Shown: positions 1 through 5,208 of the stretch, in pieces | Layout of the letters: every line of letters starts with the position of its first letter | Numbering within the stretch: the first letter of the stretch is position 1 | The notes under the pieces: model-generated | Databases searched by the model: none | Told to the model about the DNA's origin: nothing | The model's input: the letters and a program-made list of their open reading frames with translations, nothing else | Source of the DNA: RGIG8748 sp045646525 | GTDB lineage: Bacteria; Bacillota; Clostridia; UMGS1810 | Length of the DNA: 8,317 nucleotides | NCBI GenBank assembly: GCA_045646525.1 | Contig: JAZRKX010000003.1 | Location: 1-8,317, forward strand | Direction: 5' to 3' | Position numbers and translations under genes: made by a program

Positions 1-66
1 TAATTTCAATAGATTCAGAAAAAGAATATTACATATGTTTAACTACAAAAAATCTAATATTGGAAA
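1..66. other. AT-rich stretch, nothing recognised
   Basis: The left edge is AT-rich, with no reading frame, promoter or repeat that I can support. It is the region downstream of the tRNA-Arg unit in the direction of transcription. Confidence 0.4.
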
Positions 67-93
67 GGCGGCTGCATAAAAGCTGCAACCGCC
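67..93 (-). terminator. GC-rich hairpin, possible terminator
   Basis: On the minus strand the arms GGCGGTTGCA and TGCAGCCGCC form a 10-bp stem with one U-G wobble around a 7-base loop, followed by TTTCC. On the plus strand the wobble becomes a C-A mismatch, which favours a minus-strand RNA. The T tract is poor, so termination would be weak. No gene ends directly upstream; the nearest is the tRNA-Arg, which already has its own terminator at 141-170. It may serve an unrecognised short transcript from 94-140 or act as a backup terminator. Confidence 0.4.
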
Positions 94-140
94 CTCAAAA
101 TTCCATTATTCAATTTTGACCCCAACTATTGACAAAGAGC

Positions 141-170
141 CACAAAAAGTCCCAAAAGGGACTTTTTGTG
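141..170 (-). terminator. Intrinsic terminator of tRNA-Arg
   Basis: A perfect 13-bp stem (CACAAAAAGTCCC with GGGACTTTTTGTG) closes a 4-base loop. On the minus strand the compact core GTCCC-TTTT-GGGAC is followed at once by TTTTT, the normal form of a rho-independent terminator. It begins three bases after the encoded CCA end of the tRNA, so it should end that transcript. The symmetry means it could also stop plus-strand transcription, but no plus-strand gene is seen. Confidence 0.8.
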
Positions 171-172
171 TT

Positions 173-249
173 TGGCACGCCCGATAGGAATCGAACCTAC
201 GACAACCCGGCGTCGGAGGCCGGTGCTCTATCCACTGAGCTACGGGCGC
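173..249 (-). tRNA. tRNA-Arg, anticodon CCG
   Basis: The gene folds as a full cloverleaf. The acceptor stem is GCGCCCG with CGGGCGT, with one G-U at the outermost pair. The D arm is GCTC/GAGC. The anticodon stem CCGGC/GCCGG holds the loop CTCCGAC, giving anticodon CCG at 34-36, which reads the arginine codon CGG. The T arm is GTAGG/CCTAT with loop TTCGATT. The discriminator is G73 and the CCA end is encoded (positions 175-173). Position 37 is A. It lies alone on the minus strand with a terminator just after it; its promoter is not obvious, because the TAAAAT at 252-257 is too close to the mature 5' end to act as a -10 box. Confidence 0.97.
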
Positions 250-355
250 ATATTTTAGGGAATGTAAAAAAAGTCCAGACCGCAAAAAGGCAGTAATGAA
301 GCTATTAATCATGAGAAAAGCAGTTCATAAACTTAAGGATTTTAATGAATAGGTT
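250..355. other. Upstream region of tRNA-Arg, no clear promoter
   Basis: This stretch should hold the tRNA promoter. The best 17-base-spaced pair on the minus strand is TTATGA with TAATAG, which matches the sigma-A consensus at only three of six bases in each box. No coding frame is convincing. The tRNA may instead be expressed partly by readthrough past the hairpin at 356-383. Confidence 0.35.
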
Positions 356-383
356 GAAAAAGGTCTTTTTTGAGACCTTTTTC
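356..383 (-). terminator. Terminator-like hairpin at the end of the tmk 3' region
   Basis: An 11-bp perfect stem (GAAAAAGGTCT with AGACCTTTTTC) surrounds a 6-base loop. On the minus strand the core GGTCT/AGACC is followed by TTTTTC. This is the last strong hairpin before the tRNA unit and probably ends any transcript that runs through tmk and the structured segment at 400-493. On the plus strand it is followed by further T runs, so it could be bidirectional. Confidence 0.65.
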
Positions 384-399
384 TTCGTTTTTTTGCCTT

Positions 400-493
400 T
401 TTGCTATAAGCAAACTTCGCCTCTCGCTGTATCTATATACAGCTTCGGGTACCCCAAATCAAGGCATAAAGCCTTGTTTTGGCTCAGTTTGCT
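400..493 (-). ncRNA. Candidate structured RNA element, family unknown
   Basis: Read on the minus strand, an outer stem AGCAAACT/AGTTTGCT (493-486 with 416-409) continues through a 2x2 GA/GA internal loop into GCC/GGC (483-481 with 421-419). Inside are two hairpins: CAAGGC-TTTAT-GCCTTG (476-460) and GCTGTAT-ATAG-ATACAGC (443-426), joined by a linker containing the palindrome GGGTACCC (454-447). Tandem GA pairs are stabilising in RNA, while the other strand would give TC/TC, so the minus strand is favoured. The segment AGTTTGCT can instead pair with AGCAAA at 405-400, leaving a 3-base loop, so two folds compete. A terminator-like hairpin follows at 383-356. I do not recognise a known riboswitch or RNA family. 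It may be a cis element in the tmk 3' region, a processed small RNA, or a palindromic repeat. Confidence 0.4.
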
Positions 494-521
494 CATTCTG
501 ACTCTTTTTTTCCTATTCCCA

Positions 522-563
522 AGGGTTTGTAAAAAAATTCAAACGATTTTTTTTACAAACCCT
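522..563 (-). terminator. Long hairpin directly after tmk
   Basis: A perfect 16-bp stem (522-537 with 548-563) carries AGGGTTTGT at its base and an A7/T7 tract at its top, around a 10-base loop. It starts 8 bases after the tmk stop codon. Because the T tract lies inside the stem instead of after it, this is not a textbook terminator; it could be a weak terminator or a 3'-end stabilising structure for the tagA-thyX-tmk message. Confidence 0.5.
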
Positions 564-571
564 GTGCGTAT

Positions 572-1249
572 TTATATTATAGTTTTAAACACATTAAATA
601 TTTCCTCGGAAATATCGTCTATTGTTCTTATCTTGCCGTCATTTACACATGAGATTTTGTGCCAGCCGTATTTATCTGCTACGGAAACGGCATTCTCATA
701 TGATTTATTAAGATAATCGCTATCTGATTCGTGTATATCCTTAACATCGGACGAATCTATCTTGTTGGGGCGGTTTTTCATAAGCTCCATTGCGTATTTC
801 ACGGGCATATCCAAAAATATGACTAAATCAGGTTCAGGAAGCTCGAGCTTGCCGTATTCAAAATCATACACCCAATCCAAAAACTCGTCTTTCTGAGCCA
901 TATTTTCAATCTTGGATGCCTGATGTATCATATTTGAGGTTACATAACGGTCTGCTATTACCACATCGGCGCTGTTTAGTCTGTCCGCCCATTCACACTT
1001 AATGCTTCCAACCCTGTCCACAGCAAAAAAAGCAGATGCCATATAGGGATTTACATCGTTGGCATTGGTGCCGAACTTTCCGCCAAGATACATTTTCACA
1101 AGCGATGATGTATTGCTCTCGTAGTTTGGAAATACTATCTTTTCCGCTTTTAAATTCATAGAGGATATCTTTTCAAAAAGATTCTCTGTCTGAGTTTGCT
1201 TACCGCTTGAATCCACGCCCTCTATGACTACAAGTTTATAGTTTTTCAT
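572..1249 (-). CDS. tmk: Thymidylate kinase (dTMP kinase)
   Basis: The 225-residue protein phosphorylates dTMP to dTDP with ATP in the cytoplasm. It opens with a P-loop, EGVDSSGKQTQ at residues 10-20, and carries the DRxxxSN nucleotide-monophosphate kinase motif as DRYVTSN (100-106) followed by QASK. D78-R79 fits the conserved DR of the dTMP site, and LDMP (146-149) the strand before the lid. The P-loop is unusual, with GKQT where most bacterial enzymes have GKTT or GKST, and the lid region (160-180) is acidic and serine-rich. The start chosen is the ATG two bases after the thyX stop, with GGGAGAG upstream inside thyX; the open frame extends further upstream only as overlap with thyX. It directly follows thyX, which makes its substrate, supporting the assignment over another deoxynucleotide kinase. 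Confidence 0.88.
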   Translation of the reverse strand: MKNYKLVVIEGVDSSGKQTQTENLFEKISSMNLKAEKIVFPNYESNTSSLVKMYLGGKFGTNANDVNPYMASAFFAVDRVGSIKCEWADRLNSADVVIADRYVTSNMIHQASKIENMAQKDEFLDWVYDFEYGKLELPEPDLVIFLDMPVKYAMELMKNRPNKIDSSDVKDIHESDSDYLNKSYENAVSVADKYGWHKISCVNDGKIRTIDDISEEIFNVFKTII

Positions 1250-1251
1250 GA

Positions 1252-2010
1252 TTACTCTCCCAAAAACAGCTTTCTCTTCTCTGCCATTTTGCCGCAGCTC
1301 ATAGCACCCTCGGGGCATGGTGCACAAAGGCACGGAGGACCTGCATGCTTAAATATTGTGGGTGCTTTTTCTTTAACAAGTGTAAGCATTTTCCATGCCA
1401 TATCCCTTATCTCCCATTGCGCTCTTTCGCAGCAACGGTGATTGAAAAAGTTAAGAAGGCTTCTGGCATTAAAGGTAGCTATCATCTTGGTCTCACAGGC
1501 ATTGGGAAGTATGTACCTTGCATCCTCTATCGCCTTTTTCTCGGCAGCATTTTTGGCTTTCTTTTCGCTTATGCCATCTTTTATCATATTATCATAATGC
1601 TTTTTAAAAAGTATGTCCGATATTTCGTTATATTTTTTAAGGTCATCTTCCATAGCTTCCAAAAACAGTTTCTTGGCTTCGGGTTCCTGTTCTATTTCGG
1701 GAGGTATTATGTACTCAAATTTACCCTCATTTACATATCTCTGAGATTTAACGCTGTAGCTTGCAATTCTGTGACGGGTAAACTGTGCAAGAAGACTTCT
1801 TGATACACCCTCTATACCAAAGGTAAAGGTAATGTGCTCCAAGGGGCTTTCGTGTCCCATACTCATGAGTCTCTCGATGAAAGCCGTAGTCTTTTCGCAG
1901 TCAAGACCGTTTAAGATTCCGTCTATCTCCGAAGAAGAATAGCAAAGCTTTGCCGCAGCGGCAACTATCTTTTCACATTCGGGATTGTACTGAAGTAATT
2001 CTACATTCAT
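1252..2010 (-). CDS. thyX: FAD-dependent thymidylate synthase ThyX
   Basis: This 252-residue flavoprotein makes dTMP from dUMP using methylene-tetrahydrofolate, FAD and NADPH. The family signature RHRx7S is present as RHRIASYSVKS (79-89) and continues to R91. Other ThyX features are GHESPLEH (52-59), the ARYILPN segment (164-170) and the NHRCCERAQWEIR block (190-202). The C-terminus carries C227, C229, C232 and C239 (CLCAPC, then CG), a cysteine-rich tail that may bind metal or simply be a lineage feature. The start is the ATG at 2010, 8 bases after an AGGAG; the in-frame GTG at 2019 lies inside that ribosome binding site and is unlikely. The gene starts 5 bases after tagA ends and stops 2 bases before tmk starts, so the three are surely co-transcribed and probably translationally linked. 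Confidence 0.96.
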   Translation of the reverse strand: MNVELLQYNPECEKIVAAAAKLCYSSSEIDGILNGLDCEKTTAFIERLMSMGHESPLEHITFTFGIEGVSRSLLAQFTRHRIASYSVKSQRYVNEGKFEYIIPPEIEQEPEAKKLFLEAMEDDLKKYNEISDILFKKHYDNMIKDGISEKKAKNAAEKKAIEDARYILPNACETKMIATFNARSLLNFFNHRCCERAQWEIRDMAWKMLTLVKEKAPTIFKHAGPPCLCAPCPEGAMSCGKMAEKRKLFLGE

Positions 2011-2015
2011 TTTAT

Positions 2016-2756
2016 TCACTCCTGCGGGAATTTTTTACCGTTTAAAAGAACTTTCAATCCAAACTTAGGAAGGTCGAGCATTCTTATAAAGCGTTTGGGT
2101 TGCTTTATGAGTCTGTAGAGCCACTCTATGCCGTGTTTCTGATAAAACTCGGGAGCGCGCTTTACCGTGCCCGCAAAAACATCAAGACTTCCGCCTATCC
2201 CCATAGCTACACCGAAATCAAGCTCGTCCTTGTGACTGTGAATCCACTTTTCCTGTTTGGGCGCTCCAAGGCACACAAAGAGTACATCGGGCTTTTTGTC
2301 ATTTATATCATTTATTATTTCCTTTTCTTTTTCATCATCAAAATAGCCGTTCGATACTCCCGCAATTTTTATACCGGGATACCTTTTACATATTTCTTCG
2401 CCCGCTTTTTCGGCAACGCCCTCGGCAGAGCCAAAGAGATAAACACTTGCACCGTGCGGAGCAAGCTTTCGTAATACCTCACATGCGGTATCGTAGCCTG
2501 CGGCTCTCTCTGATATGGGATTGCCTACTATTTTGGAAGCATACACCACGCCTATGCCGTCGGCAAGAAGAACATCCGCACTGTTTAACACATGGCAAAA
2601 CTCGCTGTCTCTGTAGGCAACCATAATGATTTCGGAATTTGGTGTATAGATGCACTTTTTTCTGTCGCCGTTTTTGATATATTGACAAACAAGTTCCGAT
2701 GCGCTGTCAATAGAATGTTTGCTCACCCTGACACCTAGGATATTAACCTTTTGCAT
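2016..2756 (-). CDS. tagA: WecG/TagA/CpsF-family glycosyltransferase (GT26)
   Basis: The 246-residue protein matches the full length of the WecG/TagA family. These membrane-associated enzymes add N-acetylmannosamine or a related sugar to an undecaprenyl-linked precursor during wall teichoic acid or other surface polymer synthesis. Family landmarks are TPN (38-40), ADGIGVV (65-71) with D66 in the place of the proposed catalytic aspartate of TagA, CLGAPKQEKWI (162-172), GIGGSLDVFAGTVKRAP (186-202) and the C-terminal GIEWLYRL with a basic tail used for membrane attachment. There is no signal peptide or membrane helix. No other wall teichoic acid genes are visible here, so the sugar and acceptor are uncertain. 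It is the first gene of the operon with thyX and tmk, with a GGAGG 6 bases before its ATG. Confidence 0.92.
   Translation of the reverse strand: MQKVNILGVRVSKHSIDSASELVCQYIKNGDRKKCIYTPNSEIIMVAYRDSEFCHVLNSADVLLADGIGVVYASKIVGNPISERAAGYDTACEVLRKLAPHGASVYLFGSAEGVAEKAGEEICKRYPGIKIAGVSNGYFDDEKEKEIINDINDKKPDVLFVCLGAPKQEKWIHSHKDELDFGVAMGIGGSLDVFAGTVKRAPEFYQKHGIEWLYRLIKQPKRFIRMLDLPKFGLKVLLNGKKFPQE
2019..2023 (-). promoter_or_regulatory. Ribosome binding site deciding the thyX start
   Basis: AGGAG lies 8 bases before the ATG at 2010. The alternative GTG codon at 2019 begins on the last G of this motif and so could not use it. This supports the ATG and a 252-residue product. Confidence 0.8.
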
Positions 2757-2783
2757 ACTACACCTCCAGAAAATACTATTATC

Positions 2784-2812
2784 ATTATACTATTCTTTTT
2801 GTGTAAAATCAA
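2784..2812 (-). promoter_or_regulatory. Promoter of the tagA-thyX-tmk operon
   Basis: TTGATT (2812-2807), a 17-base spacer and a perfect TATAAT (2789-2784) form a strong sigma-A-type promoter. The -35 box begins about 6 bases beyond the stop codon of the phosphatase gene. The predicted transcript starts roughly 20 bases before the tagA ribosome binding site, leaving a very short leader. Confidence 0.8.
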
Positions 2813-2818
2813 TAGTAA

Positions 2819-3454
2819 TTATACATTGGGCGGTATTTTGGATATAAGTCCTGTAAGGTGCTCGTCGTAGCCTATAACACCCAAAGTCCACTTGCCGTTA
2901 TCGTATGTTACTTCGGTTACGGAAGCATTTGTTACCCATGTGAGATTTTTGGCTTCGCTAAGGTCAATTCCAAGCCATATGCAGCACATAACCCTTATTG
3001 CTGCAGCATGAGTGGCTATCATGACTGTCCCCCGCTCATTTTCGTCTGCAATGCGCTTAAGCTCATTTTCTATCCTCTGTTGAAGCTCCAAAGTGCTTTC
3101 GCCCCCGTCGCAGCGCACATTTCCGAAATCGCCGAGCCAAACCTGATAATTTTCGTAATTTGCAAGGATGTCGGTAAGCTCCCTACCCTCCCATTCTCCT
3201 GCAAAAATCTCCCTTAAGCCTTTTGTCTTTATCGGCTCAAGACCTATTAAATCCGCCAGATATTTTGCAGTATCATAGGCTCTTACAAGGTCACTCGAAT
3301 ATATGGCATCTATTCCCTTGTCCTTTAGGTACTCCGCAGTCTTTCTGCCTTGCTTGTGCCCAAGCTCTGTAAGTCCCAAATCCGTGTGCCCGAGAAAGCG
3401 TCTTGTAGCATTGCCCTCGCTCTGACCGTGCCTTACTATATAGAATTTTGTCAT
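2819..3454 (-). CDS. Histidine phosphatase family protein (phosphoglycerate-mutase-like)
   Basis: The 211-residue protein belongs to the histidine phosphatase superfamily. The catalytic RHG is at 8-10 with H9 the phospho-acceptor, R58 lies in SSDLVRAYDTA, E82 in REIFAGEWEG is the likely acid, and H149 in ATHAAAIR is the second catalytic histidine. The length and sequence fit the cofactor-dependent phosphatases related to PhoE, CobC and GpmB more than glycolytic phosphoglycerate mutase, which is longer. The substrate cannot be told from sequence; nothing in the window points to cobalamin synthesis. The ATG at 3454 has AGGAG 7 bases upstream; an in-frame upstream ATG lies within the preceding hairpin and has no ribosome binding site. 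No promoter is visible, so it probably relies on readthrough from the aminotransferase gene. Confidence 0.88.
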   Translation of the reverse strand: MTKFYIVRHGQSEGNATRRFLGHTDLGLTELGHKQGRKTAEYLKDKGIDAIYSSDLVRAYDTAKYLADLIGLEPIKTKGLREIFAGEWEGRELTDILANYENYQVWLGDFGNVRCDGGESTLELQQRIENELKRIADENERGTVMIATHAAAIRVMCCIWLGIDLSEAKNLTWVTNASVTEVTYDNGKWTLGVIGYDEHLTGLISKIPPNV

Positions 3455-3475
3455 GTCAAAACTCCTTTCACGCAA

Positions 3476-3504
3476 AAGTGGGATGTAAAAATTACATCCC
3501 ACTT
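3476..3504 (-). terminator. Hairpin between aminotransferase and phosphatase genes
   Basis: A perfect 13-bp stem (AAGTGGGATGTAA with TTACATCCCACTT) encloses a 3-base loop and is followed on the minus strand by TTTTGCG. It starts 5 bases after the aminotransferase stop. The T tract is short, so it is likely a partial terminator that reduces, without abolishing, expression of the next gene, whose ribosome binding site is only about 10 bases away. Confidence 0.6.
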
Positions 3505-3509
3505 CAGTA

Positions 3510-4697
3510 TTAATCTTTTAAAAGTCTTTCCAATCTATCGATTCCCTCTTTGATGTTTTCCATGCTTGTAGCATAAGACCAACGAACATAGTCGGGTGCG
3601 TCAAAGCCGTTACCGGGTACTACGGCAACAAGCTCCTTATCAAGAAATACCTCTGCAAAATCATCTGCAGAATTTATGAGCTTACCGCCTATGGTCTTGC
3701 CCTTTAATTTGGATATATTCATCATTACATAGAAAGCACCCTGAGGCATAAGACAGCTAACACCGTCTATAGCATTTATTCTCTGTGCCATGTACTTGCG
3801 TCTCTCATCGAATGCACCAAGCATCATTTTGAGGTCATCTGTAGGACCTGTAAGTGCCGCAACTGTTGCCGCCTGAGCAATGGAGTTGGGGTTGGAGGTT
3901 GTATGGCTCTGTACATTGCCCATAGCTTTGGCAATCTGTGCATTGGAAGCAGTAAAGCCGATTCTCCAGCCTGTCATGGCATAGGTCTTGGAAACGCCGT
4001 TTATGATTATGGTAAGGTCCTTAATATCTTCACCAAAGGATGCAATGCTCACATGCTTTGCACCGTCGTAGATTAGGTGCTCATAGATTTCGTCGGAAAT
4101 AACATAGATATTATTTTTAACCGCTACATCCGCAATAGCTTTTAGTTCCTCCTCTGTATAAACCATACCTGTAGGGTTGGAGGGGCTGTTTAATACTATA
4201 GCCTTGGTTTTGGGAGTAATGGCAGCTTCGAAATCTGCTGCAGAGAACTTAAAGCCCTTTTCCTCGGTGGTATAGAGTACCACGGGAACACCGTCGTTAT
4301 ACTTAATCATTTCGGGATAGCTAACCCAATACGGTGCAGGTACTATAACCTCATCACCGGGATTTAAGATAGCACCGAAAGCATTTATAAGCGAGTGCTT
4401 GGCACCGTTGCTTACCACTATCTGTGACGGCTCGTAACTTAATCCGTTGTCATCCAGAAACTTCTTGGCAATGGCTTTCTTAAGCTCCAAGGTTCCCGAA
4501 GCGGGTGTGTACTTGGTAACACCATTATTTATAGCAGCGATTGCCGCTTCTTTGATATGAGCCGGTGTATCGAAATCCGGCTCGCCTGCGCCAAAGCCTA
4601 CGACATTCATGCCGTCTGCTTTCATCTGCTTGAACTTAGCGTCAATCATAAGCGTGGGCGAGGGGGATATAGTTTTAAACTTGTTTGATATTTCCAT
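3510..4697 (-). CDS. aspB: Pyridoxal-phosphate aminotransferase, aspartate aminotransferase Ib type
   Basis: The 395-residue protein is a full-length fold-type I aminotransferase of the class I/II family. K237 in GVSKTYAMTGWR is the lysine that binds pyridoxal phosphate. N174 in SPSNPTG, D202 and Y205 in SDEIYEHLIY hold the cofactor, R245 in WRIGF is in the phosphate-binding site, and R372 in DYVRWSYATS fits the arginine that binds the substrate carboxylate. GAGEPDFDTP (37-46) is typical of the Ib subgroup. Such enzymes convert aspartate and 2-oxoglutarate to oxaloacetate and glutamate, though some use other acidic or aromatic amino acids or prephenate, so the exact substrate is inferred. The ATG has GGAGG 7 bases upstream and a clear promoter. 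It is probably transcribed separately from yraN. Confidence 0.9.
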   Translation of the reverse strand: MEISNKFKTISPSPTLMIDAKFKQMKADGMNVVGFGAGEPDFDTPAHIKEAAIAAINNGVTKYTPASGTLELKKAIAKKFLDDNGLSYEPSQIVVSNGAKHSLINAFGAILNPGDEVIVPAPYWVSYPEMIKYNDGVPVVLYTTEEKGFKFSAADFEAAITPKTKAIVLNSPSNPTGMVYTEEELKAIADVAVKNNIYVISDEIYEHLIYDGAKHVSIASFGEDIKDLTIIINGVSKTYAMTGWRIGFTASNAQIAKAMGNVQSHTTSNPNSIAQAATVAALTGPTDDLKMMLGAFDERRKYMAQRINAIDGVSCLMPQGAFYVMMNISKLKGKTIGGKLINSADDFAEVFLDKELVAVVPGNGFDAPDYVRWSYATSMENIKEGIDRLERLLKD

Positions 4698-4736
4698 TTT
4701 GAGTCCTCCAAATCAGCTATAAAATACAATGTAACA

Positions 4737-4765
4737 ATTCTAACACAAAACCAATAAAATTGCAA
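4737..4765 (-). promoter_or_regulatory. Promoter of the aminotransferase gene
   Basis: TTGCAA (4765-4760), 17 bases, then TAGAAT (4742-4737) form a good sigma-A-type promoter about 40 bases before the aminotransferase ATG. It shows that the gene is a separate unit from the rbgA-rnhB-yraN cluster. Confidence 0.75.
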
Positions 4766-4813
4766 GTTTTTTAGAATGAAAATTCATTTTCGAGTAATTT
4801 TTAGCTCTTTTGC

Positions 4814-4837
4814 TTCAAAAAATATGGTTTTTTTGAA
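4814..4837 (-). terminator. AT-rich hairpin downstream of yraN
   Basis: TTCAAAAAA and TTTTTTGAA form a 9-bp stem with a 6-base loop about 26 bases after the yraN stop. It lacks a GC-rich core and a T tract following the stem, so it is a poor terminator. No better one is visible between yraN and the next promoter. Confidence 0.3.
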
Positions 4838-4863
4838 AGTTATTATATCTTTTCGCCAATTTA

Positions 4864-5208
4864 TCATTCAAATGCAGCCTCAATGTAATTTATTGTTCTT
4901 TTGGATGTATATACCTCGCACACATCAAAGCTTATATCTTCGTATTTGCTGTAGTATGTAAGAAACACCATTGCAGCACTTTTTATCCTCTGTTGCTTCT
5001 TATAGTTCACCGCTTCCGAGGCATAGCCGAAATCAGCATTGTATCTTGTCTTGACCTCTACAAATGCAAGATGTGCACCCTTTTGAGCTATGATATCTAT
5101 TTCACCGCGCGCGGCTCTGTAGTTGCGCTTTATAATTTCGTAGCCGTTTGCGGTAAGGTACTTGCAGGCTATATCCTCACCTATTCGTCCCACCGAGGTT
5201 GTATTCAT
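4864..5208 (-). CDS. yraN: UPF0102 family protein YraN, nuclease-like
   Basis: This 114-residue protein matches the UPF0102/YraN family. Landmarks are GRIGEDIACKYL near the N-terminus, the N-Y-R-x-x-R-GEIDII block (29-40) and FVEVKTR (49-55). D38, E51 and K53 fit the D and ExK of a PD-(D/E)xK nuclease active site, resembling archaeal Holliday junction resolvases. Activity has not been shown for most members, so nuclease function is inference. The ATG shares its A with the rnhB stop codon (TAATG), a sign of translational coupling, with GGGGTG upstream as a modest ribosome binding site inside rnhB. Pairing with rnhB is common across bacteria and hints at a role in DNA repair or R-loop handling. 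Confidence 0.9.
   Translation of the reverse strand: MNTTSVGRIGEDIACKYLTANGYEIIKRNYRAARGEIDIIAQKGAHLAFVEVKTRYNADFGYASEAVNYKKQQRIKSAAMVFLTYYSKYEDISFDVCEVYTSKRTINYIEAAFE

Noticed and set aside
252..257. TAAAAT as the -10 box of the tRNA-Arg promoter
   Set aside because: It ends only two bases before the mature tRNA 5' end, so transcription would start inside the tRNA, and no -35 box sits at 16-18 bases.
106..312. Minus-strand open frame of 68 codons across the tRNA
   Set aside because: It runs through the tRNA-Arg gene and its terminator, a well-known source of false small proteins.
345..716. Plus-strand open frame of 123 codons rich in Phe and Leu
   Set aside because: Its first part is made of the T-rich arms of the hairpins at 356-383 and 522-563 and its last part is antisense to tmk. 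It resembles no family and has only a weak ribosome binding site.
1345..1803. Plus-strand open frame of 152 codons
   Set aside because: It is wholly antisense to thyX, which has all its family motifs; the hydrophobic translation is a shadow of that coding strand.
2011..2019. GTG start for thyX at 2019, giving three more residues
   Set aside because: The GTG begins on the last base of the AGGAG ribosome binding site, so the ATG at 2010 with 8-base spacing is far better.
4774..4795. AATGAA/TTCATT inverted repeat upstream of the aminotransferase promoter as an operator
   Set aside because: It is short and made almost only of A and T in an AT-rich gap, so chance explains it.
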